From NCBI GenBank assembly GCA_949152475.1, contig OX424562.1, positions 18,104,209 through 18,168,208 on the forward strand: a stretch of DNA of 64,000 nucleotides, in the 5' to 3' direction. Both the position numbers and the translations under genes were made by a program. The DNA comes from Terebella lapidaria. Its lineage: Eukaryota > Annelida > Polychaeta > Terebellida > Terebellidae. Positions 24,825 to 34,854 of the stretch are shown here, one piece after another (positions within the stretch are counted from its first letter, which is position 1; each line of letters begins with the position of its first letter). A model generated the notes under the pieces. It saw nothing but the letters and a program-made list of their open reading frames with translations. It did no database searches and was not told the origin of the DNA.

Positions 24825-25471
24825 TCTGTGGGCCCACTCAGATCTACTATTGCTCCTTTGTGACGACCGCTTCCAGCTCCTGCCACCTCGGCTGAAACCT
24901 CTGAGCTGTGTGCTGGCCCAGAGCTACTATAACATTTTGTGACAAAACCGTTCAGCTCCTGCCACCTCGACTGAGACCGTCGAGCTGTGGGCTGACCTTG
25001 AACTGCTATTGCACCTTGAGACAAGGAATTTCAGCTTCTGCCACCTCGGCTGAGACCGCTGAGCGGTGGGCTGACCCAAAGCTACTATTGCACATTTGTG
25101 ACAATGAAGTTCAGCTCCTGTCACCTCGGCTGAGACCACTGAGTAGTGGTCCGACCCAGAGCTACTATTGAACCTTTGCGACAAGACCGTTCAGCTCCTA
25201 CCACCTCGGCTGAGACCACTGAGCTGTGGGCTGACCCAGAGCTACTATTGCACCTTTGTGACTAGACCGTTCAGCTCCTGCCACCTCGGCTAAAATCATT
25301 GAGCTGTGGGCCGACCCAGAGCTAGTATCGGACCTTTGTGACAAAGCCATTCAGCTCCTGTCAACTCGGCTGAAACCACTGAGCTGTGGGCCGAACTTGA
25401 GCTACTATTTCACATTTGTGACAAGGCTGTTCAGCTCCTGCCACCTCGGCTGAGAATATTGTGCAATAAAG

Positions 25472-25787
25472 TGGAGTGAGTGGCGCAGTGGATAAGACGT
25501 CGGACTTGTAATCCGAAAATCATGGGTACGAGTCTCAAGCTGGGCTGCTGTGCTATTTCACTAGTGTCCTTATGCAAGACATTTACCACTAATGTGCCTA
25601 TCTTCAACCAGGATTAAAATGGGTATCGGTTGAGAATGGGTGTTGCACAAAGCGCTTTGAGTGTGGCTGCTCCAAGTACACACATGCACTCAGACTGGTG
25701 TTAAAGTGTAAAGTGTCTTTGAAAGCGGATTAAATTCGGCTGTCAAGAGCGCTATATCAAATGTAATAACTTTAACTTAACTTTATT
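25472..25787 (+). mobile_element. tRNA-derived SINE
   Basis: The head is tRNA-like. It has an A box 'GTGGCGCAGTGGATAAGACG', an anticodon-arm-like 'CGGACTTGTAATCCG' (loop reading TGT, so Thr-like), and a B box 'GGGTACGAGTCTC' (25,525-25,537). The body carries 'GCACAAAGCGCTTTGAGTG' and 'AGAGCGCTATATCAAATG', a tail type common to animal SINEs, and ends in a short ACTTTAACTTAACTTT run. The head is too degenerate to be a working tRNA gene. It sits inside the 80-bp satellite, so it is younger than at least part of the array; a short ATTG at both junctions may be the remains of a target duplication. Confidence 0.85.
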
Positions 25788-26094
25788 GAGCTGTGAGGCC
25801 GACTTTGAGCTGCTATTGCACCTTTGTGACGAGGCCGTTCAGCTCCGGCAACTTCGACTGAAACCATTAGGCTGAAGGCCGACCTAGAGCTGTTATTGCA
25901 CCTTTGTCACAATGCCGTTCAACTCCTGCCACCTCGGCTGAGACCATCGAGCTGTGGACCGACCTTGAGCTACTATTACACCTTTGTGACAAGGCCGTTC
26001 AGTTCCTGCCACCTCGACTGAGTCCACTGAATTGTGGGCCAATTAAACTTAAGATGCAATTGCACCTTTATGATGACATCGTTCAGCTGTACAT

Positions 26095-27010
26095 TGCAGA
26101 TAGAGAGGGACCAGCGCCAAAGCAAAGTTCGTGCTTCGGACGTTCAATTGACTACATAGTATGTTATGTTCCCCTCACTAACAGATTCTATGAAACTCGC
26201 ACCACTACTTCATGGATTGGATTGATTTATTTGATCATGGGTTCTACCATCACCCCGCATTGAAGTTTCTCCATCCCCTAAGTGATCCTGGAAGCCTTTC
26301 AAAAGACTTATAGTTACAGCTGTGTAAGCGGGGAAAAAGCTGGTCACGCCTGACATCGGGTTCCCGGTAAAGGAACTAAGGGTACCCAGTGGTTCTATCT
26401 GCATGGCTAATCTGGGGCTCCTGTCTGGTCGTGACTGCGACTGTATACAGCAAGAACCCTCTGCCTGACTGATGAGCCACGATCCATGCACACGTGACAG
26501 ATGTAGTTTTGATCCATTCCGGTGCTTGTCTTGGGACGGTCCCAGAGACTGAAAGCTTGGGACTGGAATCGATCAATATGGAAGTTGTCGATATACATGA
26601 AATCGAGATTTTCCTTGATCTGGAGCGTTGTTTGTTCACCTAAAAATTACCTTGAATGACCTCTAAGGTGTCCATATATATTTTACACAGTGGTCTGGAG
26701 ACAAGATGCTAAGATATACATAAAGTTATACATTTTGATGAGTATGCAACTCATACAGGTATGGTGGATATGTTGGTGACCTTTAACTCGTGTCACGACG
26801 TGTGATTATTCAAGAACAATATACATTTGTTTTGAAATATACATGTTGAAAGTGGCAATTGAATCAGATTGCTTGGAAAATAAACTTTACGTTTCGATGC
26901 ATGATTATGTGTGTTGTATATTTTGGTAAATGAATATTGTCTTAGTTAAACTTAAGCGGTCATGTTCAATTTGTACGTTCATCAAATATAAATATCTTAA
27001 TTTTGAAAAA
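26095..27010. other. No gene assigned
   Basis: 26,230-26,640 is less AT-rich and open for about 88 codons on the minus strand in more than one frame, but no domain is recognised and the frame ends without a clear donor. The rest is AT-rich and empty. Confidence 0.3.
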
Positions 27011-28518
27011 AAAATTAGCCCAAAGGCTAAGATATGGTTACCGGACAATTATGGTTTGGCCATGGCAGCATTGGCAGGTAACAGACCTTTTACCAATCAA
27101 GGTTCGCAGTGTAAACATATGACCTTGGGATTTACCAATCAAGGTCATCCGTATGAACTTCGATGTTACCATTACATGTATGTGTGCGGCATTTGTTATT
27201 CCATATGTTGAGTGGAATCGTTTAGGCCGCTCAGGTCAATTTACACATTCCAAGTCAGACATTTGGCACTCAAGGTCATCTGACGTCAAGTTCAAGGTCA
27301 TCATTAGTTGTGCCATATATGTCTTCCTATATGTTCATAATGCAAACATGAGCTCTATCTGCAAGCATTTCATCTATAGAGGCAAATCTGGGCATTTTTT
27401 TACCCCAAAATGGCTGTTTTGACCTTTCAAGGTCATCCAAGGTCAAATTCGAGGTCACCAACCAAGTCGCCATATATGACTTCCCATTTGAAAATGCCAA
27501 TTTCTAAGCTCTATCTTCAAGCGTTCCATGTGTACAGTCTTGACAGCTCCCATTATGAAGGAAAAAAGAGCCGAAAATTCCAAAAATTTTTTCAAAGGGT
27601 GAAAAAAATTTTTCCCCTAGAAATGGCCCAAAATGGATAGTAATGCGATTTGGGGCGAAAAAAAATTTTTCGGCCGACTCGCCAAAAATTCAAAATGGCC
27701 GCCACACGGAGATCGGCGAAGCAAGGGCAACAAAACTTATACACGTCACAGAAGTATATAAGAGGAATTTTTTTAAACAAAATTCTCAAAACTGACCAGA
27801 CAGTTTTTGAGAAAATACAGACCAAATGCAAATTTGAGCATTTTTCGACCCAAAAATGGCTGTTTTGACCTTTCAAGGTCATCCAAGGTCAAATTCAAGG
27901 TCACCACACAAGTCGCCATATATGACTTCCCATTTGAAAGTGCCAATTTCTAAGCTCTATCATCAAGCGTTCTATGAGTACAGCCCGGACAGCTCCCATT
28001 ATGAAGGAAAAAAGTGCCGAAAATTTTCTAAGTCCAAAATTTTTTTCAAAGGGTGAAAATTTTTTTTGCCCTAGAAATGGCCCAAAATGGATAGTAATGC
28101 GATTTGGGGCGAAAAAAATTTTTTTCGCCAACCCGCCAAAAATTCAAAATGGCCGCCACACGGAAACCGGCGAATTTAGGGCAACCAAACTTATACATAT
28201 CACAGAGGTATATGAGAGGAATCTTTTGAAACCAAAAACTCAAAACTGATCAGACAGTTTTTGAGAAAATGGCCGTCAAAGTACAAAATTGAGCGTTTTT
28301 CGACAAAAACGGCCGCCATTTTGAAAAAAAATCCGAAAATCAAAAAACAAAAAGATACCTCCTTCTCAAAATATTTTTAGGCATTTTTGTGCAAAATTTC
28401 AGAAAGATTCGATCGTTAACTTTAAAGATAAAAATGTTAACGCCGGACGGACGGACGGACGGACGACGGACGCAACGCCATGCCAATAGGTTATCGGACC
28501 AAAGGTCCGGTAACCTAA
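27011..28518 (+). mobile_element. Helentron-like non-autonomous repeat, copy 4 (most complete)
   Basis: This is the best reference copy, with both ends and two core units. The 5' end is AATTAGCCCAAAGGCTAA, a hairpin with stem TTAGCC/GGCTAA, followed by the subterminal GGTTACCGGAC (27,037). Two core units of about 440 bp start near 27,410 and 27,856, each opening AATGGCTGTTTTGACCTTTC. They are followed by a (GGAC)n microsatellite (28,445-28,475) and the 3' hairpin AGGTTATCGGACC / GGTCCGGTAACCT. The 3' GTCCGGTAACC is the inverted partner of the 5' GGTTACCGGAC. Hairpin, subterminal inverted repeats, a microsatellite near the 3' end and no coding sequence together resemble Helentron-associated (HINE) elements. 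Confidence 0.8.
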
Positions 28519-29700
28519 AAACTGGGGCACTCTTGAACATGTGAGCATCAAGAATTGAAGTCACCTATACACGTACATTTGTTAATGGTTGAAATATTGA
28601 CGACCATATGAGTATCGTAAGGTCATGTGCACGTTATATTGAAATTGAAATGGCCTTTGTATAGCAAAAAGATCCTTTTGAAGACCATATACAATTTATA
28701 TATGTGTACAATATGTACAATTTATCATATTTTCACCCCTCAAACTCAATATTGTTCATAATGCTGAATTCAGCTCTTTGGTTTGGTATCAATAATTCCC
28801 TTTTGCGTTTCTACTTTTAAAAAATCTCCTGTTTGGTTTTCACTTTGAAATGCCTCAATGCAAAAAAAAATTCATTAGGAAAATCATTTGTGAATTAAAG
28901 GACATTTAATTTTATTTTGTATGATATTATGATTTAAATTACTATAGTTCTTACAATAGAATTACCATGCAGGAATGCAGTGTCGAATATAGCTACTATC
29001 AAATTAGCAAAGAAGGATCTATATGTCAAACACTGCAATAGATCGACATGATACATGTAGATCGACAAGATGATATGTCGCGAGATCTCTCGATCGTATT
29101 TATTTTGCCTATATATACCCCATATGTACATATATATTGACATGTACTGCTGATGTGAAAACGAAAATAAATTCTATTCTATTCTATTCTATGCAATGGA
29201 CATGTTGATGATTAGGTCAGCCAGGGTGCATGCAGGTAATTATTCTACACGAGAAGCCTAATTAAATAGGCTGAATGGCTGATCATATATGTTCAGTTCC
29301 AGGTCGATTTATTAATGTAGACTTATAGGTTATACAGATTCACCTCTGACACATTCACATAAGCCTAGGGATATAATTATAGTTAAGCTATGTATTATAA
29401 AAATTAAACTTATTAATTCAACATCATGTAGTAATCGAAAATAATCTGTCATGTAGTTCCACCTGAATTGTTGGTTGTAATCCTTCTGTTTCCGACAGGA
29501 GGCTGTCAGATCAGGACCTTGCCTATAGCGTTTAGGGACAGTGAAAATATGTTTACCAGTTTGTGTGACTGTCGTCCTAGATATTAGCTGTTGTTGTTCT
29601 GTTTTGATATCACATAGGCTTTGTTTTCTAATTTAGACCAAGCGCAAATACAGGCTGAAATTGACACCATATAGACTATCAACAACTAGTCTCATCAAGA
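28519..29700. other. Intergenic; LINE-like pentanucleotide tail at 29,166-29,192
   Basis: AT-rich sequence. 'AAAATAAATTCTATTCTATTC' with further TATTC units at 29,166-29,192 is the kind of short pentamer tail that ends CR1/RTE-like LINEs, so the preceding few hundred bases may be a decayed LINE 3' UTR. No reverse transcriptase remnant was recognised. Confidence 0.3.
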
Positions 29701-29764
29701 ACGTTCCCGTCATGTCTCCCAGTGACAATGTTGTTTGCAGGTGCGCGCATGTGCTTGCTGATTA

Positions 29765-30017
29765 AATTTGTTTACTTCCTTCGTGACCGTACAGCAACGT
29801 CCGCGCAAGCACGTAAGCCACCAATCACATTGCCCTCCACGTACACACCCCCAAGCACGTGACTCGCTCGGCCAATCACAGGGCCCGTTACAAAAGAAAG
29901 GTGACCTTGCCCATTCGCTCAATGTCGAGCTGTTTATTTGTGCTGCACTTGCGTCATTTCGCTGCAGCAACAGAGGACGTCCCCTATAAATACCAGGCAT
30001 CTCCCGGTTCCACCCAG
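29765..30017 (+). promoter_or_regulatory. PEPCK distal (cytosolic-form) promoter
   Basis: A TATA box TATAAATA lies at 29,985-29,992. Upstream are two CCAAT boxes (CCAATCA at 29,821 and 29,873), an E-box CACGTG (29,857-29,862), a forkhead core TGTTTAC (29,769-29,775) and a second TGTTTAT (29,931-29,937). There is also a nuclear-receptor half-site in AAGGTGACCTTG (about 29,899-29,910) and a CRE/C-EBP-like TTGCGTCA (29,950-29,957). Vertebrate PCK1 is known to be controlled by FOXO/FOXA, C/EBP, CREB and nuclear receptors through such sites; that this set is used here is inference from sequence. Confidence 0.65.
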
Positions 30018-30138
30018 CACACATCACAACTTCGAGAGGAATTCAGTCAGATAAGTCACAGTGAATCGAGGTAGTCAGAAAAGTTCACCAAAACTGACTG
30101 AATAACCGTTTTTCAAAGGAAATCCGAACAGCGAAAAG
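30018..30138 (+). other. PEPCK non-coding exon 1 (5' UTR)
   Basis: It starts about 30 bp after the TATA box and ends at a consensus donor (GAAAAG|GTAAGA, GT at 30,139). The segment contains no ATG, as expected for a leader. Splicing to the acceptor TTTGCAG at 34,850 places the coding ATG five bases into exon 2. The transcription start is estimated from TATA spacing and may be off by several bases. Confidence 0.65.
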
Positions 30139-33100
30139 GTAAGATTTTTTTCTCGCATAGGGCATTTGGGGAATAAGCGGGGGCCAATCAACTGATTCGT
30201 ACCATAGATAAGCAGGTCCGCCCTCTTCTATCAGCTGATCGTGGCTTTGAGTGCTCTTGGATCTATCGAGTGTAATTTCTCGTCTTTGTACTTTGGACAA
30301 TTGAGGGTGCTTGATCAGTTGTTTATTTTCGATTATGTGTTATCAAAGTCACCCCAGTGGTTCACTTTGAAAGATCAATCATCGAATCGCACATGGCTAT
30401 TTTACTCTGCTAATTTTCAGTCTCCCAACCTGAAACACCTAAAGTTCCAATACACAAAAAGATTTCATCATCCAAAATTTCCATAATAGAGATTCTGTCG
30501 TGATGATTCATGGAATCTCTAAATTTATCATATTCGCATGCTTCAGTAGGGGTAGGGTAGGACATTTGCCTTGGCGAGATTCGAGAGTTTTTTGACGAAT
30601 AAGTGAGACAACACAACAGTTTGGGTTTCTATTATTCAAATTCATAGGAAGAATTCATGTTATATCACTGTCACTAAAGTGTCAATTCGTGTTCTAGCTA
30701 CCTGTAATATGTATCTTCTGACAATCAGAACAATGCTAGTGACCCGTTCACACAATGAATCAGAAATACTTGTACTGGCGTGTGGTCTATGCCTACAATT
30801 GTTGACTTTTCATCTCACAATTTCCATGCATTTTATGGTTGAATAGGCCTCTCGATTATGGGCTACTGAATGAACTATAATTAAGCATATGATTCTTATA
30901 CCGTATAATAGTTTTTACTAATTACTAGTGATTCATACCATTTATTTGAAGGATAGACATGACTGGAACAAGCATATTGTATTAATTACAGCAATACACA
31001 ACTTTATACATTAATCTGTGACAGCTGTTTAAATTGAATTGTTCCCAAGCCATGCTAACATTCCCAAACGTGTGATAAACAGTGTCCGTCAAGTAACTGA
31101 TCGTGTTGCCTGTGACTGCTGGAGTGTTAATGTTAATACCGGTATGTCAATAAGGTCATTTGTAGTGGCTAGCAACATCACGTAGGCTGCGTGGGATTTG
31201 ACCTGGTGTTGAGGTAATAGCTACCATGTATCTAGCCTATAATGTGACTTTTGGCTTTGTGTTGTAAATTATAGATATTACTATTCTTTCACTTTCTGAG
31301 AATGATCTTCGCTTGAAGGAAACAAGGTGTCGACTAATTCCTAGAATCTTTTCGCTATTGGGGATGGAATTTCCCGACGCCTTTCAAGTCAAAACAGAAT
31401 AAAACATCTATATTTCATTTTGATTGTACATGTTTGTTATATCGAGAAAGAAGCAGCCAGTTTTTATACCTGGAGTATTATTCTTTAGAAATGGTAGGTT
31501 GAAAGTCCTGGGTTCTTATAGGTTGTCTAGACTGAGCTAAAGAAAAATATCAAGCAAAAAATCTATGGAATATTCCATTGCTTGAGCAGGTGTGATAGGA
31601 GGTTATAAACATGTCGCAAAGAGTAGAAAAAAAACTTATTCCAATGGACAGTGTGATGGTAGAAATATTGGCCTCAACAACAGATTGACTAAATGCAACT
31701 GAGTAAGGTGCGGTATTCGACTTTCACCATGGTGATCTAACCCCCCTCATTGGTTAGATAGGACCCTAGCACCAACTCAAATATACCATAGCTCACTAAT
31801 GTGCTCATAGCGCACCTTAAACATGCAACTGCGGATAATTCAATACATGTACAAGTATTCCATTGATTTCTAGCAAGGGGCTGGCGAGGGTTGTGCATAA
31901 GTTCAGTGCATAGGTCTCGGCTATCGACCTTGCACCAAGTGACCTAGTTATGATAATAGATTACTGTCAGCTGACTAGTACAGCATACAGTATGAATATT
32001 GGTGGAGGAAAATAGGAGGGGGGGGGGATATGCTTGTCAGTATGGCAGCATCTATCATAGCCAACAACAGCATGTTCTTACTGTCCAAATTGCATATTAT
32101 TACCTAAGAGCTGGCAAGACAAGTATTGATTTTCTCAGTAACTAATTGTACTGCCAATAAAATGTTTCCTGAGGTTATCATGATGTTCATGATGTTGGTG
32201 TATTGCGTATTCATAGATATTACTACAGTAAGTAATACTCTTTGCGAGAGGGGGGGGGGGGGGGTGTCAGTTTGTCAGCAAAAAGAAAATTCAGCCAGAC
32301 TGTCCTGCATGCAACAAGAAAGCCAGGTGTGAGGAAATAATATATATGTACCGGTATATACTTTGTGTATACCAGTACGTATACAGTTTGAACATAGAAA
32401 GCCAATCCACAAGGCCTATTTATACATAACATTCAATTGAATTGGGGTGTATCTTCACAAAGGCCAACAGTCCCATTTAAATTCTTGAAGGTCAAAGGAG
32501 CTATAAGAAAGAAATATACATACAGTCATACAATCGTACATTAGTTCATTCAGCAGAGTGAGTTCAAATTCCGGTTCATTGAACTTTAGTGTTAGTTTAC
32601 ATTTATTGTCACATAGTGCTCGTTTGTCAAGTTGGGTGCAGTTATTTACAGCACATTATGATTATTGATTGTGATGAGTATTTAGTCCGATTAGCTGATT
32701 GCTGTTAATTGTTTTCACGATATGATACTCGCGGGTCCAAAAGTCAAAACTGCTGGCTATTTTGAGAGGTTTACGGTTTTTTATCTGGAAAACATTGAGA
32801 ATCTCAAGTTTGTTGATAATTTTTAGCTCTCACTATGCGCTCAATATGAGTGTTTTAGGGTCAATGATTGTGTCATGCAGTACCAATTATCACACATTTG
32901 TTTTCTGATTTAGGCTGGATGATTTTTATTGTTGTGGGAGTTCAGGACCTGAATAAGTACAGCAATATTGATACCAACTGAGTGCAGTTGTGGAAAATTA
33001 CATGTAATTGTCTTTTTAGGCTGAATCACTTTCATGACCAAACGAGAACAATAACTGCTTCAAATGAGTACTGGGAAACACATGAATCATAAATTCATAA

Positions 33101-33477
33101 TTTAAACAATAGATGAATGATGTACGTGTAGTACAGTTTAGTGAGTCATGAAACAGGAGTTACTAGATGTAAAATTTAGTAAACGTGGTGAATAAATGCT
33201 GCCTTATTCAGGCCCTAAACAGAACCCATCCTTTCCAGCTTTTTAATCGAGTATTTAATAATTCAATCATGATTATGTTAAGGTGCAATATTCGGCCTGA
33301 TTTGCAAATCGTCTAAACTCAGACGCATGTAAAAACGGCACATTCGATATAAACTTGCATATTGGAGAAAAAAGTAAATTAGAAGAATTGAAAAATATTG
33401 CCTGTCTTATACTGAATATATTGTTAAAAGTATGAGACAAAACATAGAACATTCCCAAAAACGTTCCAGGCCTAACA
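30139..33477 (+). other. PEPCK intron 1, first part
   Basis: AT-rich intron with no exon recognised until 33,478. It contains a 116-bp MITE (31,704-31,819) and poly-G runs (about 32,019 and 32,251-32,266). Confidence 0.6.
31704..31819 (+). mobile_element. 116-bp MITE, copy A
   Basis: The ends are TA-AGGTGCGGTAT and (inverted) AGGTGCGCTAT, bounded by TA on both sides, consistent with a TA target duplication of the Tc1/mariner type. The body includes 'TTTCACCATGGTGATCTAAC'. A copy of the same length in the opposite orientation lies at 55,917-56,032, about 93% alike by eye. Confidence 0.8.
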
Positions 33478-33668
33478 ATGCCGATCTTGGAAGCTTCCCT
33501 GACCCGATGTGTCCGCTCATTCTCGACTTCGACATGCGGCCGTGGGCTGTTGAGTGTCGCAAGCCATATGGCGCGAACTCGAGGTCCTATGGCCGCCAAC
33601 ACCGTGAACCCAGCCGTCCTCGGAGCGCCACCTGTAGGCCGGTGGCTGCACCAAGATATGTTTAACAG
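33478..33668 (+). CDS. PEPCK alternative first exon encoding a likely mitochondrial presequence
   Basis: An ATG at 33,478 opens a frame of 63 codons plus two bases ending at ...TTTAACAG|GTAATT (GT at 33,669). An in-frame TAG at 33,445 closes the frame upstream, so this ATG is its start. The two leftover bases AG join the first base of exon 2 (34,851) as AGG, and the frame runs AGT-ATG-GGT into the PEPCK coding sequence with no shift. The peptide begins MPILEASLTRCVRSFSTSTC. It has six Arg, six Ser and only two acidic residues, as in mitochondrial targeting sequences. The DNA is GC- and CpG-rich in an AT-rich intron. Predicted product: 715 aa before import. Known background: vertebrates use separate PCK1 and PCK2 genes. 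That one gene makes both forms here is inference from frame and composition. Confidence 0.6.
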
Positions 33669-34850
33669 GTAATTAGTAAATTGGTGTGTTTTTTTACTTA
33701 GGATGTTTTTTTTTTGGGTGTTTGATGTTTGGTGGACGCGGTGGAATGATGTATGTTGTAAATTCCGGAAGAGAAATCCGCTGGGTTTTCCCCAACAGGA
33801 CAGAAGACCACTCATGGCTGCTTCCCGTACCATTGAGTGGTCGTCTTCAAACTCCAGATTGTTGTGTGCAACTCCTCGACTGGTGTGAATCCTTCCCTTT
33901 TAAGGCCATTCAAAATAAGCATTGGTTTGCCACTTGCGATATTCCTCTGTTCACGACGGGTTTCTGTGGATACATTTTGCAATTTACGATAGGTCTGCAA
34001 TAGGTTCGGTGAAAACATAATTGATATTTAAATTTTTTTCCTTATAATTGAGTTTTGCTTCAAAAATGAGAGAGAGAGAGGGAAATCCAAGTATTTATTT
34101 TGAGTGGCCTGCTATGTGTGGTGAGCAGGCAGTAACTTGTGGGAAACTACACGTGTTCCTTTCAGCGCTGTTATTACATGTATGTGGAGCACCATTACAT
34201 ATTAACTGTTAATCACTTTTAATATAGCACTCGGCATAATGCCAATTTGATCGATAGATTTGGACATATCTGGATTTAACTAACCCTATGAACTCCCATG
34301 AACCAATGACCTTGGACAAGTTTCAAAGTGTTGCATAACTTGCATTCAAGTTTCTTATCTATCTAATATACTGGCACTTGAAGTATAATCGTACATAATG
34401 GAAATGTACGTGTACAGTTTTTAGGCATTTTCATTGATAGTTCACTATGTGAAATAAGACATTACCTGTTTCTGTGTATATCGATAAGTGATCGTAGTGA
34501 ATAAGTACCCAAAATACACGTGCGGGGACATGGATATTTAGTGAAATCTGCGTTTGGTAAACAACTGCGATGGCAAAATATGGTCACGGTTCCATGTTCA
34601 GATTTCGTCATAAATTATCGCAGGTTCTTTATATAAATTTTACATAAATTGGATCCGTCCGTGCATATTTGTTGTATCTCATGACACAGGTTTCGCTAAA
34701 CATCTAGGTGAACTTTGCTTTTGATGGATTAAATCTATCAGCATCCAAAGGAACTGGAAATAAACTATGAGATAATCGTCCTCGCGAACCGAAGGAGAAC
34801 CATCTTGCCCAAGACACTGTTCATCAATTCTCTCGTTTCTATCTTTGCAG
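33669..34850 (+). other. PEPCK intron 1, second part
   Basis: Intron between the putative presequence exon and exon 2, ending at the acceptor TCTATCTTTGCAG (AG at 34,849-34,850). No further exon seen. Confidence 0.6.
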
Positions 34851-34854
34851 GAGT

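Larger units (their letters stand above)
19473..26094 (+). repeat. 80-bp satellite array, about 75 units, with higher-order structure
   Basis: The unit reads 'GTTCAGCTCCTGCCACCTCG', 'GCTGAGACCACTGAGCTGTG', 'GGCCGACC-TTGAGCTGCTAT' and 'TGCACCTTTGTGACAAGRCC', a period of 80 bp. Two subtypes alternate: 'CCAGAGCTACTATTGCA' and 'CTTGAGCTGCTATTGCA'. Deleted half-units ('CTCCTGCTACCATAGAGCTG...') occur near 20.85, 21.1, 22.1-22.4 and 23.6-23.9 kb. A higher-order repeat is visible: 19.74-21.2 kb recurs at 22.57-23.98 kb, offset 2,835 bp, falling to 2,755 bp after the loss of one unit. A 160-bp dimer at 21,290-21,450 is repeated at 21,450-21,610. Because 80 is not a multiple of 3, the many 60-90-aa ORFs are not genes. 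It is interrupted by a MITE (24,631-24,824) and a SINE (25,472-25,787). Confidence 0.93.

Noticed and set aside
19617-25184. Dozens of 60-90-codon open frames on both strands of the 80-bp satellite
   Set aside because: They are translations of the repeat in shifting frames. The period is not a multiple of three and no start or splice pattern is shared.
25472-25545. tRNA gene (Thr-like anticodon TGT)
   Set aside because: The acceptor and D arms do not pair, and the sequence continues into a SINE body with the GCGCTATATCAA-type tail.
26376-26639. Possible exon of an unknown minus-strand gene
   Set aside because: Open in more than one frame, no recognised domain and no convincing donor; too little to call.
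33273-33833. 186-codon minus-strand frame overlapping the putative PEPCK presequence exon
   Set aside because: Its C-terminal part is Phe/Asn/Ser-rich as expected from AT-rich intron DNA, it has no recognisable domain, and the plus-strand reading joins PEPCK in frame.
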